Positions 37,593 to 46,163 of a DNA stretch of 64,000 bases are shown piece by piece. The notes under the pieces are model-generated. The model was not told the origin of the DNA and searched no databases. It saw nothing but the letters and a program-made list of their open reading frames with translations. This stretch comes from Rubellimicrobium mesophilum DSM 19309 (GTDB lineage Bacteria; Pseudomonadota; Alphaproteobacteria; Rhodobacterales; Rhodobacteraceae). Position numbers and translations under genes: made by a program. Within the stretch, counting starts at the first letter, position 1; every line of letters begins with the position of its first letter. The stretch lies in contig NZ_KK088593.1 of the NCBI RefSeq assembly GCF_000600335.2, forward strand, positions 62,001-126,000. The letters run 5' to 3'.

Positions 37593-37698
37593 CATCGCCA
37601 ATTTGAGAGACTAGACGACCGACACGACATTTGTTGCCATCTGACGATCCTAGTATCATATCATTGATGTCAGAGCGGCGAAACGGCGGCCAGTTAAA

Positions 37699-38082
37699 GT
37701 GGATATTGAGGACTTCAAGCGCGACTATCGACGTGTGGCGGCACAAATCACTCAGGAATTCACGATCAGCCCACAGTTCGGTCGTGACAAGGAAGTTTAC
37801 ATTAGCCCACGGCGGTCTCACGCCGGCATACGCTTTAAGCACAGTTTGAACGCTGGTCGGGCCTGTGTCATATTTCCAAAGGACTGGCGGGATGCTGCTC
37901 TAAACTTTGACGGTCTGCCTGAGGGCGTCAGTCGGACGCTATTCAGTAGCGAAACGCACTTCTGCATGAAGGTGCCGGTTCTGGACCTCGGCCGGACTCC
38001 TGATGAGCAAGTGGCGGCAGTTAAAGTCGCCTTCGACGCACTTCAGGCCCTTTCAAAGTTGTCTTGGCAGGTTACAGGCTAA
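37699..38082 (+). CDS. Hypothetical protein, base composition unlike its neighbours
   Basis: I do not recognise this 127-residue protein. It looks protein-like (FKRDYRRVAAQITQEF, HFCMKVPVLDLGRTPDEQ, an Ala-rich terminal helix) and soluble. The coding region and its upstream 100 bases are visibly poorer in GC than the genes on both sides, which suggests transfer. The start is a GTG at 37699 with a weak ribosome binding site; no ATG lies just upstream in frame. Reality and start are both uncertain. Confidence 0.55.
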   Translation: MDIEDFKRDYRRVAAQITQEFTISPQFGRDKEVYISPRRSHAGIRFKHSLNAGRACVIFPKDWRDAALNFDGLPEGVSRTLFSSETHFCMKVPVLDLGRTPDEQVAAVKVAFDALQALSKLSWQVTG

Positions 38083-38191
38083 TTGCCTCTGGGACGATGT
38101 GTTGCCGGAAAGCAGAGTGTCTGCGGCTACCCGGGCTTGACGGGCAAACGCTCCTGTTGCTGGTCTCCCCCAGCAACCCAGGGAGTCGCCC

Positions 38192-38683
38192 ATGCAAGAC
38201 GCCATCGCCGCCATGACGCGCCAGCTTTCGGCGCTGAGGGGCCTGCTTCAGAAGGCCGAGGATCACTGCGCCGCGCGTCGGATCGACCCGTCCGTGCTGC
38301 TCGGCTGCCGGCTGTTCCCGGACATGTATCCGCTGAGCCGGCAGGTGCAGATCGCCTGCGACCATGCCAAGGGGGCGGCGCATCGGCTGGCCGGTCGGGA
38401 GGTGCCGTCCGTGCCGGACGTGGAGACGACCTTCGCGGAACTGCGTGACAGGATCGACCGGACCGCGACGCTCGTCCGCGAACTGCCGGCCGAAGCCTAC
38501 GAGGGCGCGGAAACGCGAACCGTGACCCTGAAGATGCGGACGGGCGAGGTGACCTTCACGGGGCGCGACTACCTTTGGAAGTTTGCGCTCCCGAACCTCT
38601 ACTTCCACGCGGCGACGGCCTACAACATCCTGCGCCACAATGGCGTGGAACTCGGCAAGCGAGACTTCCTGGGCGCGTCCTGA
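38192..38683 (+). CDS. DUF1993 family protein
   Basis: A 163-residue helical protein of the DUF1993 family, related to DinB-like four-helix bundles. Visible family segments are LLQKAEDHCAARRIDP, LFPDMYPLSRQVQIACDHAKGAAHRLAG and LPNLYFHAATAYNILRHNGVELGKRDFLG. His residues in the second and third could hold a metal. Function is unknown. It ends 7 bases from the convergent antiporter gene. Confidence 0.9.
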   Translation: MQDAIAAMTRQLSALRGLLQKAEDHCAARRIDPSVLLGCRLFPDMYPLSRQVQIACDHAKGAAHRLAGREVPSVPDVETTFAELRDRIDRTATLVRELPAEAYEGAETRTVTLKMRTGEVTFTGRDYLWKFALPNLYFHAATAYNILRHNGVELGKRDFLGAS

Positions 38684-38689
38684 GAGGCC

Positions 38690-40513
38690 TCAGCTCTGCC
38701 GGACCCCGGTTCCGATCGGCCCGTCGAGCTTGGGCGCGCGGGCCGCGCGGGCGGCCTCGCGCTGCTCCTCGGGCAGGTTCGAGAGCAGGAGCTCCCGCCC
38801 GCTCGTCAGGTCGCCGGCGATCTGGGCCGCGAGGCGGTCGGCGTCGCGGGTGCGGACCTCGTCGAGGACCTGCTCCACCGCTTCGGGCGTCTCGCCGAGG
38901 TCGTCGAGCGCGCGGCCCCCGAAGGCCAGCGCGGATTCGAAGGTCTCGCGGAGCTGGTAGTCCACGCCCGCCCGGATCAGCGCGAGGGCGTGGGCGCGAT
39001 CGAAGGCACGGGCGAGGACGGGGACCAGCGGGAACTCGGCCTTTGCGATCTGGGCGATGCGGGTCGCGGCCTCGGAGTTGTCGATGCAGATCAGGATGGC
39101 GCGGGCTTCGGCGGCGCCGGCGGCCTGAAGGATGTCGAGGCGAGCGCCGTCGCCGAAGTAGACCTTCATCCCCATGAAGCCCGCGACCGTGATCATCTCG
39201 GTGTCGGTGTCGATGATCGAGACCGACCAGCCGCGACCGAGCAGCACCTGCGTGACGATCTGGCCGAAGCGGCCGAAGCCGATGACCAGGACGGCGTTTC
39301 GGAGGTCCTGTGGCTGCTCGAACCCCTCGCCGTCGTCCACGCGGGCGTGTCGGGCGAACCGGTCATGCAGGGCGAGCAGGAGGGGGTTGAGGCACATCGA
39401 CAGGATGACGACCGCTGTCAGCGACGCCGAGCCACGCGAGTCGATGAGGCCCACGCCCAGGGCGGCGGCATAGAGGACGAAGGCGAACTCGCCGCCGTGG
39501 GCCATGACGGCGGCCCGCTCCAGCGCCTCGGCGTGCGATGCGCCAAAGAGCCGGGCCGCGCAGTACACGCCCAGGCCCTTGAACAGGACGAAGGCCGCGA
39601 CCGCAAGAAGGATCATCCGCCAGTCCTGCGCGACGGCGGAAAGGTCGAGCGACATCCCCACGGCGAGGAAGAAGAGGCCGAGAAGGAGGCCCCGAAAGGG
39701 CTCGATGTCGGCCTCGAGCTGGTGGCGGAAGGTGGATTCGGAGAGGAGGACGCCCGCCAGGAAGGCGCCCATCGCGGTCGACAGGCCGCCGAGCTGCAGG
39801 AGCAGCGCGGAGCCCAGGACCACGAGGAGCGCCCCCGCCGTCATCACCTCGCGCCCCCCGAAGGCGGCGAGGCCTCGGAACATCGGGTTGAGCAGGTAGC
39901 GCCCGGCCGCGATGAGGATCGCGACGGCGCCGAGGCCGATGGCGACTCCGGCCATCCGCTCCCCTGTCGTCGTCGTCTCGCCGCCAGGGGCGAGGAAGGC
40001 CACCAGGGCGAGGAGCGGGACGATGGAGAGGTCCTCGAGCAGCAGGATCGAGACGATGCGCTGGCCCTTGGGCTTGGAGAGGTCGCCCCTCTCGTCGAGG
40101 ACCTGCATCACGATGGCGGTGGATGTCAGGACGAAGCCGGCCCCGAACACGAGGGAGGAGGGCAGCGGATAGCCCAGCGCCCAGCCGATCCCGCCCAGCA
40201 GCACGAGCCCGGCAAGGACCTGCGTCAGGCCGAGACCGAAGATGTCCCGCCGCATGGACCAGAGCCGCCGCGGCTCCATCTCGAGGCCGATGATGAACAG
40301 GAAGAGGACGATGCCGAGCTCGGCGACGTGGAGGATCGTCTCGGGCTCCTCGATGACGCCAAGGCCGAAGGGCCCCATGGCGAGACCTGCCGCGAGATAG
40401 CCCAGGACGGAACCCAGCCCCGCGCGCCGGAAGAGCGGCACCGCGAACACGGCGGCGCCGAGCAGCATCACCGCGGCGGCGAGGTCGGTGGGGGGAGCGG
40501 CCTCGGCAGCCAT
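38690..40513 (-). CDS. CPA2-family monovalent cation:proton antiporter (KefB/KefC-like)
   Basis: A 607-residue inner-membrane transporter. The first 395 residues hold about twelve helices with family motifs FLFIIGLEMEPRRLW and TSTAIVMQVLDERGDLSKPKGQ; the ion-site motif reads EDLSIVP in place of the more usual QDxxxxP. An RCK/TrkA-N nucleotide-binding domain follows (about 405-530, AVLVIGFGRFGQIVTQVLLGRGW), and then a charged tail. KefB/C release potassium during electrophile stress under glutathione control, but no KefF/KefG partner gene is adjacent, so the ion and control are open. Confidence 0.92.
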   Translation of the reverse strand: MAAEAAPPTDLAAAVMLLGAAVFAVPLFRRAGLGSVLGYLAAGLAMGPFGLGVIEEPETILHVAELGIVLFLFIIGLEMEPRRLWSMRRDIFGLGLTQVLAGLVLLGGIGWALGYPLPSSLVFGAGFVLTSTAIVMQVLDERGDLSKPKGQRIVSILLLEDLSIVPLLALVAFLAPGGETTTTGERMAGVAIGLGAVAILIAAGRYLLNPMFRGLAAFGGREVMTAGALLVVLGSALLLQLGGLSTAMGAFLAGVLLSESTFRHQLEADIEPFRGLLLGLFFLAVGMSLDLSAVAQDWRMILLAVAAFVLFKGLGVYCAARLFGASHAEALERAAVMAHGGEFAFVLYAAALGVGLIDSRGSASLTAVVILSMCLNPLLLALHDRFARHARVDDGEGFEQPQDLRNAVLVIGFGRFGQIVTQVLLGRGWSVSIIDTDTEMITVAGFMGMKVYFGDGARLDILQAAGAAEARAILICIDNSEAATRIAQIAKAEFPLVPVLARAFDRAHALALIRAGVDYQLRETFESALAFGGRALDDLGETPEAVEQVLDEVRTRDADRLAAQIAGDLTSGRELLLSNLPEEQREAARAARAPKLDGPIGTGVRQS

Positions 40514-40565
40514 GCGGGTCTCCTTCCGGCGAACCGGGGGAGCCTAGCGGGCCGTTACGCCGGGG

Positions 40566-41246
40566 TCAAAAGGCGTTGACGAGCAGGAACCAAGTCATCT
40601 TGGCGAGAGCGTAGACGACGCCCCAGGCCACGAGCAGCGCGATGGCGCCCACCGCGATGCCTCCGCCGATCCAGAACCCGTCGCGCTCCAGCACGCCCAG
40701 GGCGATCAGGCAGATCGCGATGCCGGGCAGCATGTTGCCCAGCGGGACCGGCAGGACGAGCACGATCGACAGGATCAGGCAGAAGGCGCCGATGAGCCGC
40801 TCGGCGATGGGGTCACCCAGGACGCTGAGGCGTGGCGCGGTGAAGCGGTCGGCCCATTCGAGCCAGGGGTTCACCCGCTCCACGAGGTTGGCGAAGTCGT
40901 CCCGGGACATGGACCGGAGCGAGACGACCTTGGGAAGCCAGACGGGCTTGCCCAGCATCATCTGGGCCGACAGGAACAGGAGCGGCAGGCCCAGGATGCT
41001 GGAGGTGCCGGGGATCGCGGGGATGGCGTTCGGAAAGGCGAAGATCAGCAGCAGGGCCCCGAAGGCACGGCCGTGCATCGCCTGGATGATGTCGGCGATG
41101 CAGACGCGCGTCCGCGAGGTGTCGGCGGCGATCTCTTCGAGGATCTGGGACAGCTTCCTGCGCGGGCGAAGGGACTTGAGCCGGCGCCGCCGGGTGGCGT
41201 GATCGGAGTCCTCGGCCTCGTCCCAGAAGGGATCGTCCTGACGCAT
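40566..41246 (-). CDS. exoD: ExoD family exopolysaccharide-related membrane protein
   Basis: A 226-residue ExoD homolog. In Sinorhizobium, loss of ExoD alters exopolysaccharide and alkali tolerance, but its reaction is unknown. Seen: the conserved block RVCIADIIQAMHGRAFGALLLIFAFPNAIPAIPGTS, then LGKPVWLPKVV and GDPIAERLIGAFCLILSIVLVLPVPLGNMLPG, with three to four membrane helices. ATG at 41246 preceded by a G-rich stretch. It lies 52 bp upstream of the antiporter gene on the same strand, so they may be cotranscribed. Confidence 0.88.
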   Translation of the reverse strand: MRQDDPFWDEAEDSDHATRRRRLKSLRPRRKLSQILEEIAADTSRTRVCIADIIQAMHGRAFGALLLIFAFPNAIPAIPGTSSILGLPLLFLSAQMMLGKPVWLPKVVSLRSMSRDDFANLVERVNPWLEWADRFTAPRLSVLGDPIAERLIGAFCLILSIVLVLPVPLGNMLPGIAICLIALGVLERDGFWIGGGIAVGAIALLVAWGVVYALAKMTWFLLVNAF

Positions 41247-41319
41247 GAGCACACCCCCCACCCCGGCGCCCATTAAGGCGCGGGCGCGGGCACCCGCAAG
41301 CCCGGCCGGAGGTCTTGCG

Positions 41320-41775
41320 TCAGAAGGTCCTCAGAATGTCGCGCAGACCTTCCTCGTCCACCATCCAGGCGGCCTTTTCCGGGCTGACCCAGACGCGGTC
41401 GCGGCGATGCGCCTCCGGGTAGTCGTGCGCCTCCTCGCGCACCTTGATGGCGTAGACCTTGAGCAGGCAGGGCACGTCGTCGCCCTGAGGCGTCCGCTTG
41501 GTGGCCATGTAGGCCCCGAGAGGCTTGCGCGAGGCCTTGCCCCGGACGACGCCGCCTTCCTCCCAGGCCTCCGTCAGCGCGGCCTCGGAAGGGGACTTGC
41601 CCTCGATGGGCCAGCCCTTCGGCAGGATCCAGCGGCCGTTCGACGACGTGACGAGGAGCACCTCCCGCCCATGCTCCCCCTTGCGCCAGCAGAGCGCCGC
41701 GAGCTGCGCGAGCTGCGGCTGGGTGTGGCGGAGAGGGGCGCGGCCCTGGGACGGAATGGGACGGACGAGCGACAT
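41320..41775 (-). CDS. NUDIX hydrolase
   Basis: A 151-residue phosphohydrolase. The NUDIX box reads GWPIEGKSPSEAALTEAWEEGGV: the core EEGG metal site is kept, but the usual first Glu is Lys and the Arg-Glu pair is Thr-Glu. The preceding RWILPKGWP is typical of the alphaproteobacterial group related to diphosphoinositol-polyphosphate phosphohydrolases, so the substrate may be a diphosphate such as a dinucleotide polyphosphate. Start ATG at 41775. It is divergent from gnd by 178 bp. Confidence 0.88.
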   Translation of the reverse strand: MSLVRPIPSQGRAPLRHTQPQLAQLAALCWRKGEHGREVLLVTSSNGRWILPKGWPIEGKSPSEAALTEAWEEGGVVRGKASRKPLGAYMATKRTPQGDDVPCLLKVYAIKVREEAHDYPEAHRRDRVWVSPEKAAWMVDEEGLRDILRTF

Positions 41776-41953
41776 GACGGGCCTGTATGGGCGAATATTG
41801 TTGTGCTTTTCCCGAAATGTAGTGCGTCCTTGGCTCGGTTTCAAACGAAGGGTGCCGCGATCCGGGCGCTTGCCGCGGATTTGTGCAGCGCAGTGCGCAG
41901 TTGCCCCGGGCGCGGCGACGGCTACTGTGACGGAACGAGAAGGGGAGGACGGG

Positions 41954-43363
41954 ATGCGGGACACGACGGCGAGCCTGGGGCTCTATGGCCTGGGCGTGAT
42001 GGGGTCGGCGCTGGCGCTCAACATCCTCGAGCGGGGGTTTCCGCTGCACGTGGCCAACCGGACGGCCTCCAAGGTCCCCGGGTTCCTGCAGGAGGCCGGG
42101 CCGCTGGGAAGCCGCGCGATCGGGCACGAGAGCCTCGCCGCCATGGCGGCGGCGATGCCGGCGCCCCGGGCGATCATCCTCATGGTGGATGCCGGGCCGG
42201 CGGTCGATCAGGCCATCGACGCGCTGCTGCCGCATCTGCGGCCGGGCGACACGGTCGTGGACTGCGGCAATGCCGACTTCCACGATACCCGCCGCCGCGC
42301 CGCCGAGATCGAGGCGCGAGGCCTCAACTACCTGGGCGTCGGAGTCTCGGGCGGGGAGGAGGGCGCGCGGCATGGGCCCGCGATCATGGCGGGCGGGCGG
42401 ATCGAGGCCTGGGAGCACCTGGCTCCGGTCTTCGAGGCGATCGCGGCCAAGTACGAAGGCCAGCCCTGCGCGGCGCTGATGGGGCCGGACGGGGCGGGGC
42501 ACTTCGTCAAGACGGTGCACAACGGCATCGAATACGCGGACATGCAGCTCATCGCGGAGGTCTATGGGCTGATGCGCTACGGCATGGGGCAGGCGCCCGC
42601 CGGGATCGGCGAGGTCTTCGCCCGCTGGGACCAGGGGCGGCTCAAGAGCTACCTCGTGGAGATCACCGCGGCGGTCCTGCGCGCCGTCGACCCGGCGACG
42701 GGCGGGCCCGTGGTGGACGTGATCGAGGACCGGGCGGGGCAGAAGGGCACCGGGCGCTGGACGGTCGTGGAGGCCCTGGCGCTGGGACAGTCGGCCTCGA
42801 CCATCGAAGCGGCGGTGGGCGCGCGGGGCTGGTCGGCCGAGAAGGAGACTCGGGCGGCCGGCGAGGCGATCCTGGGAAGCCCGCGCGGACCCGTGCAGGT
42901 TTCGGAGGGTGACCTGGAGGGGGCGCTGCTCGCCGGGCGGATCATCGCCTACGCGCAGGGGTTCCGCATCCTTCTGGCGGCCTCCGAGAACTACGTCTGG
43001 GGACTCGATCAGGCGCGGGTGGCCGAGACCTGGCGCGCGGGCTGCATCATCCGGTCGGCGCTGCTGGGCGACATCGCCGCGGCGTTCCGGGGGGAGATGC
43101 CGATGGGGCAGCTCGTCCTCGCGCCGGCTTTCGCGGCGGACCTGAGGGCCTCGCTGCCGGCGTTGCGCCGGGTCGTCGCGGCGGCGGCCCTGGGCGGACA
43201 TCCGGTCCCGGCGCTCTCGGCGGCCCTGGCCTTCGCGGACACCTTCGCGCAGGGGCGCGGGACCACGGACCTGATCCAGGGGCAGCGGGACTACTTCGGC
43301 CGGCATGGGTTCGTGCGGCTCGATACGGGGGCGGTGCATCAGCACGGGCCTTGGGCGGGCTGA
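41954..43363 (+). CDS. gnd: 6-phosphogluconate dehydrogenase, decarboxylating
   Basis: Converts 6-phosphogluconate to ribulose 5-phosphate with NADP in the oxidative pentose phosphate pathway. 469 residues, the long bacterial form. Seen: nucleotide motif GLYGLGVMGSALALNI, then ANRTASK, which favours NADP; substrate motif GVSGGEEGARHGPAIMAGG; the catalytic lysine in GAGHFVKTVHNGIEYADMQ; and GQKGTGRWTVVEAL. GGGGAGG lies 5 bases before the ATG. It ends 6 bases from the convergent hrpB. Confidence 0.96.
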   Translation: MRDTTASLGLYGLGVMGSALALNILERGFPLHVANRTASKVPGFLQEAGPLGSRAIGHESLAAMAAAMPAPRAIILMVDAGPAVDQAIDALLPHLRPGDTVVDCGNADFHDTRRRAAEIEARGLNYLGVGVSGGEEGARHGPAIMAGGRIEAWEHLAPVFEAIAAKYEGQPCAALMGPDGAGHFVKTVHNGIEYADMQLIAEVYGLMRYGMGQAPAGIGEVFARWDQGRLKSYLVEITAAVLRAVDPATGGPVVDVIEDRAGQKGTGRWTVVEALALGQSASTIEAAVGARGWSAEKETRAAGEAILGSPRGPVQVSEGDLEGALLAGRIIAYAQGFRILLAASENYVWGLDQARVAETWRAGCIIRSALLGDIAAAFRGEMPMGQLVLAPAFAADLRASLPALRRVVAAAALGGHPVPALSAALAFADTFAQGRGTTDLIQGQRDYFGRHGFVRLDTGAVHQHGPWAG

Positions 43364-43369
43364 CATCCT

Positions 43370-45748
43370 TCACGTTCCCCGAGGCTTGGCGCGGAGGGTC
43401 GGCTCGGCCTCCCAGGGGCTCTCGGGCCAGGGGTGGCGGGGGTAGCGGCCGCGCATCTCCTTGCGGACCTCGGGGTAGGACGAACGCCAGAAGCCGGGGA
43501 GGTCGGAGACGACCGCGATGGGCTTGTGCCCAGGCGAGAGGAGCGTCACGCGGATCGGCTTTCCGGCCGCCAGCGGGTGCGCGGTGACGCCCAGCATCTC
43601 TTGCAGGCGGACCTCGATCTCGGGGCCGTCGGAGGCGTAGGTGATCGGGATGCTGCGGCCGAGGGGCGTCGTGAAGTGGCCGGGGACGAGGCGGTCGATC
43701 TCCTGCTGCTGCGCGCGGGTCAGCATCGAGCGGAGCGGGGGCAGGAGGTCGAACCTGCGCCAGTCGGTCTCGGTGCGGACGCCGTCGAGCCAAGGGAGGA
43801 GCCAGTCCTCCAGTGTCTCCATCAGCGCGACGTCGGAGAGGTCGGGGAGGTCTCCGCCGGCGAAGCGGGCGAGGGCCACGCGGGAGCGGAAGCGTTCGGC
43901 GGCGTCGGAGGGGCGGAGGCCGAGGGTCCGCGCGCCGTCGAGCATGGCGCGGGCGATGGCCTCGGGCGGGGCATTCTCCCAGGGGCGGTCGGAGAGGACA
44001 AGGGCGCCCAGGCGCTCCTGCCGGCGGGCCTGGACGCGGGACTCGCGCGGGGACCAGGCGGCTTCCTCGACGGTGACGATGCGGTCGGCGAGGACGCTTC
44101 GCAGGTCGGCGTCCGACACGGGCAGGGCGGCGCGGATACGGGCCTCCTCTCCGGCGCCGTCGAGATCGGTGACGACGAGGAGCCTTTGCGCGCCGAGGGG
44201 GTCGCCGGGGGTGGCGATGGCGCCGCGACCGCCGGACAGGAGGAAGCGGGGCGCGTCGCCGGGGCGGCGAAGGGCGATGCGGTCGGGATAGGCGAGGGCG
44301 GCCATGGCGCCGGGGTCCATGGTGGGACGGTCGGGGGCGAGACGGGCGAGGCGGCTCGTCTCGCGCCGGAGGCGGTCGCGGGATTCGGGGCGGAGCTTGC
44401 CTTCCAGCAAGGCCGAGAGGTCGGCCGAGCCGGGCGGGGGGCGCTCGCCCTCGGAGAGTATCGCGGCGAGCGGGGCGGCGGGCTTCCCGGCCCTGAGGAG
44501 CATGTGTGCGAGGCGGGGATGGACGGCGAGGGCTGCCATCTCCTTGCCGTGCGGGGTGATGCGGCCGTCCCGAAGGGCGCCGAGATCGGTGAGGAGGCGG
44601 CGCGCCTCGTTGAGCGCGCCGACGGGCGGGGGCGTCAGGAAGGGGAGGTCGTCGCTGCCCCAGAGGGCGAGGTCGAGCGCCAGCGGGGCGAGATCGGCGG
44701 CGAGGATCTCCGGGGGCGGGAAGGGCTGGAGGCCGCCCTCCTCGCCGCGCGTCCAGAGGCGCCAGGCGGTGCCGGGGGCGACGCGACCGGCGCGGCCGGC
44801 GCGCTGGGTGGCCTCCGCGCGGGTGACGCGCTCGGTGACGAGGGCGGACATGCCGGAGGCGGAGTCGAAGCGGGAGCGGCGGGCGCGGCCGGCGTCCACC
44901 ACGGCGCGGATGCCGGGGATCGTCAGCGAGGTCTCGGCGATGGAGGTGGCGAGGACGACCTTGCGCGTCTCGGCGGGCTCCAGCGCCAGGCGCTGGGCGG
45001 AGGCGGGGAGGGCGGAGTAGAGGGGGCGGACGGCCACGTCGTCGAGGTTCGCGAGGAGGGATTCCGTGCGGCGAATCTCGCCCTCGCCGGGGAGGAAGGC
45101 GAGGACGTCGCCGTCGGTCTCGGCCAGGGCCTCGCGGATGGCGCTCGCGGTGGCGGTCTCGATGCGGGTATCGCCGAGGGGGCGGGGGAGCCAGCGGAGG
45201 TCGACGGGGTAGGCGCGGCCCTCGGCGGTGACCACCGGCGCGCCCATCAGGTCGGCCACGGGCTGCGCGTCGAGGGTCGCGGACATGACGAGGAGCCGGA
45301 GGTCGGGGCGGAGGGCGGCGCGGGACTCGAGCGAGAGGGCGAGGCCTAGGTCGGCGGCGAGGCTGCGCTCGTGGAACTCGTCGAAGATGAGGGCCGAGAC
45401 GCCGGGGAGGTCGGGGGCGTCCTGGATCATGCGGGTGAGGATGCCCTCGGTCAGGACCTCGATGCGGGTCTGGGGCGAGACGCGGGATTCGCCGCGCATC
45501 CGGTAGCCGACGGTCTGGCCGACGGGCTCGTTCAGGGTCTGGGCCATGCGCTCGGCGGCGGCGCGGGCGGCGAGGCGGCGGGGCTCGAGCATGACGATGC
45601 GGCCGGGGGTGCCGGCGTCGAGGAGGGCGAGGGGCACGCGCGTCGTCTTGCCAGCGCCGGGCGGGGCCTGGAGGACGGCCTGGCCATGGCGGGTGAGGGC
45701 GGCGAGGAGGTCGGGGAGGACCGCGTCGATGGGCAGGGGCTCGGGCAT
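43370..45748 (-). CDS. hrpB: ATP-dependent helicase HrpB
   Basis: A DEAH-type RNA helicase family protein of 792 residues; the bacterial function is not well defined. Domains: RecA-like 1 (about 1-180) with Walker A PPGAGKTTRVPLALL and motif II FDEFHERS; RecA-like 2 (about 180-345) with TSIAETSLTIPGI and QRAGRAGRVAPG; HA2 (about 345-440); and the HrpB-specific C-terminus with FWRSSYPEVRKEMRGRYPRHPWPESP at the end, the family signature. I start at ATG 45748; an upstream start at 45817 would add 23 residues that do not look conserved. Confidence 0.94.
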   Translation of the reverse strand: MPEPLPIDAVLPDLLAALTRHGQAVLQAPPGAGKTTRVPLALLDAGTPGRIVMLEPRRLAARAAAERMAQTLNEPVGQTVGYRMRGESRVSPQTRIEVLTEGILTRMIQDAPDLPGVSALIFDEFHERSLAADLGLALSLESRAALRPDLRLLVMSATLDAQPVADLMGAPVVTAEGRAYPVDLRWLPRPLGDTRIETATASAIREALAETDGDVLAFLPGEGEIRRTESLLANLDDVAVRPLYSALPASAQRLALEPAETRKVVLATSIAETSLTIPGIRAVVDAGRARRSRFDSASGMSALVTERVTRAEATQRAGRAGRVAPGTAWRLWTRGEEGGLQPFPPPEILAADLAPLALDLALWGSDDLPFLTPPPVGALNEARRLLTDLGALRDGRITPHGKEMAALAVHPRLAHMLLRAGKPAAPLAAILSEGERPPPGSADLSALLEGKLRPESRDRLRRETSRLARLAPDRPTMDPGAMAALAYPDRIALRRPGDAPRFLLSGGRGAIATPGDPLGAQRLLVVTDLDGAGEEARIRAALPVSDADLRSVLADRIVTVEEAAWSPRESRVQARRQERLGALVLSDRPWENAPPEAIARAMLDGARTLGLRPSDAAERFRSRVALARFAGGDLPDLSDVALMETLEDWLLPWLDGVRTETDWRRFDLLPPLRSMLTRAQQQEIDRLVPGHFTTPLGRSIPITYASDGPEIEVRLQEMLGVTAHPLAAGKPIRVTLLSPGHKPIAVVSDLPGFWRSSYPEVRKEMRGRYPRHPWPESPWEAEPTLRAKPRGT

Positions 45749-45978
45749 GGGGCGGATATGAAGGGTCGGAGGGCGGATGTGTAGGGCAAGGGTCATGCGA
45801 GGGAGATTCGCAGGCAAAGCTTAACGAATTGTGTGAGGTGCGTTCGGTGGGGGGGCGGGGGACGCAACACCTCCGGAGCAAGTGCACGAGATCGCAGAAG
45901 AATTCATCGAGCGGGGGTGTTGCGTCGCCCTATGGGGTTGGGCCGCGAATCGGCGCATCGGGGCCGACTGGGATAGTG

Positions 45979-45994
45979 GCGTGGGATCCCACGC
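45979..45994. repeat. Perfect 16-bp palindrome
   Basis: GCGTGGGATCCCACGC reads the same on both strands. One arm, TCCCACGCTACG, recurs in inverted form as GTAGCGTGGG at 46029-46039. It belongs with the other short palindromes of the intergenic regions at 46.1, 49.4 and 52.4 kb. Confidence 0.6.
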
Positions 45995-46064
45995 TACGCC
46001 GGCTCGGTCGCGCGTGGGGGTCGGTTCGCGTAGCGTGGGCGCCAGCTTGACGCGCGACGGCGGC

Positions 46065-46106
46065 AATGGAGGTTGGCCGGGGATGGCGGGCTGAAGCCCG
46101 TCCTGC
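46065..46106. repeat. REP-like element, copy A
   Basis: The copy has ATGGAGGTTGG at 46066-46076 and the stem CGGGCTGAAGCCCG at 46087-46100, a perfect 6-bp stem around GA. Both blocks recur, inverted and closer together, at 52421-52445. Confidence 0.6.
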
Positions 46107-46163
46107 GGCGGAGTGCCAGGGCCCGCGCTGGACAGCCTCGGACGCGCGGTGTCTATGGGCGGC

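Larger units (their letters stand above)
45749..46163. other. 415-bp region between hrpB and meaB, with short palindromic repeats
   Basis: No convincing gene lies here; the open frames are compositional. It holds a perfect 16-bp palindrome at 45979-45994, a related tract at 46031-46043, and one copy of a REP-like hairpin at 46087-46100. Bases 45820-45910 are AT-richer than the surroundings and probably contain the promoter of hrpB. Confidence 0.5.
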
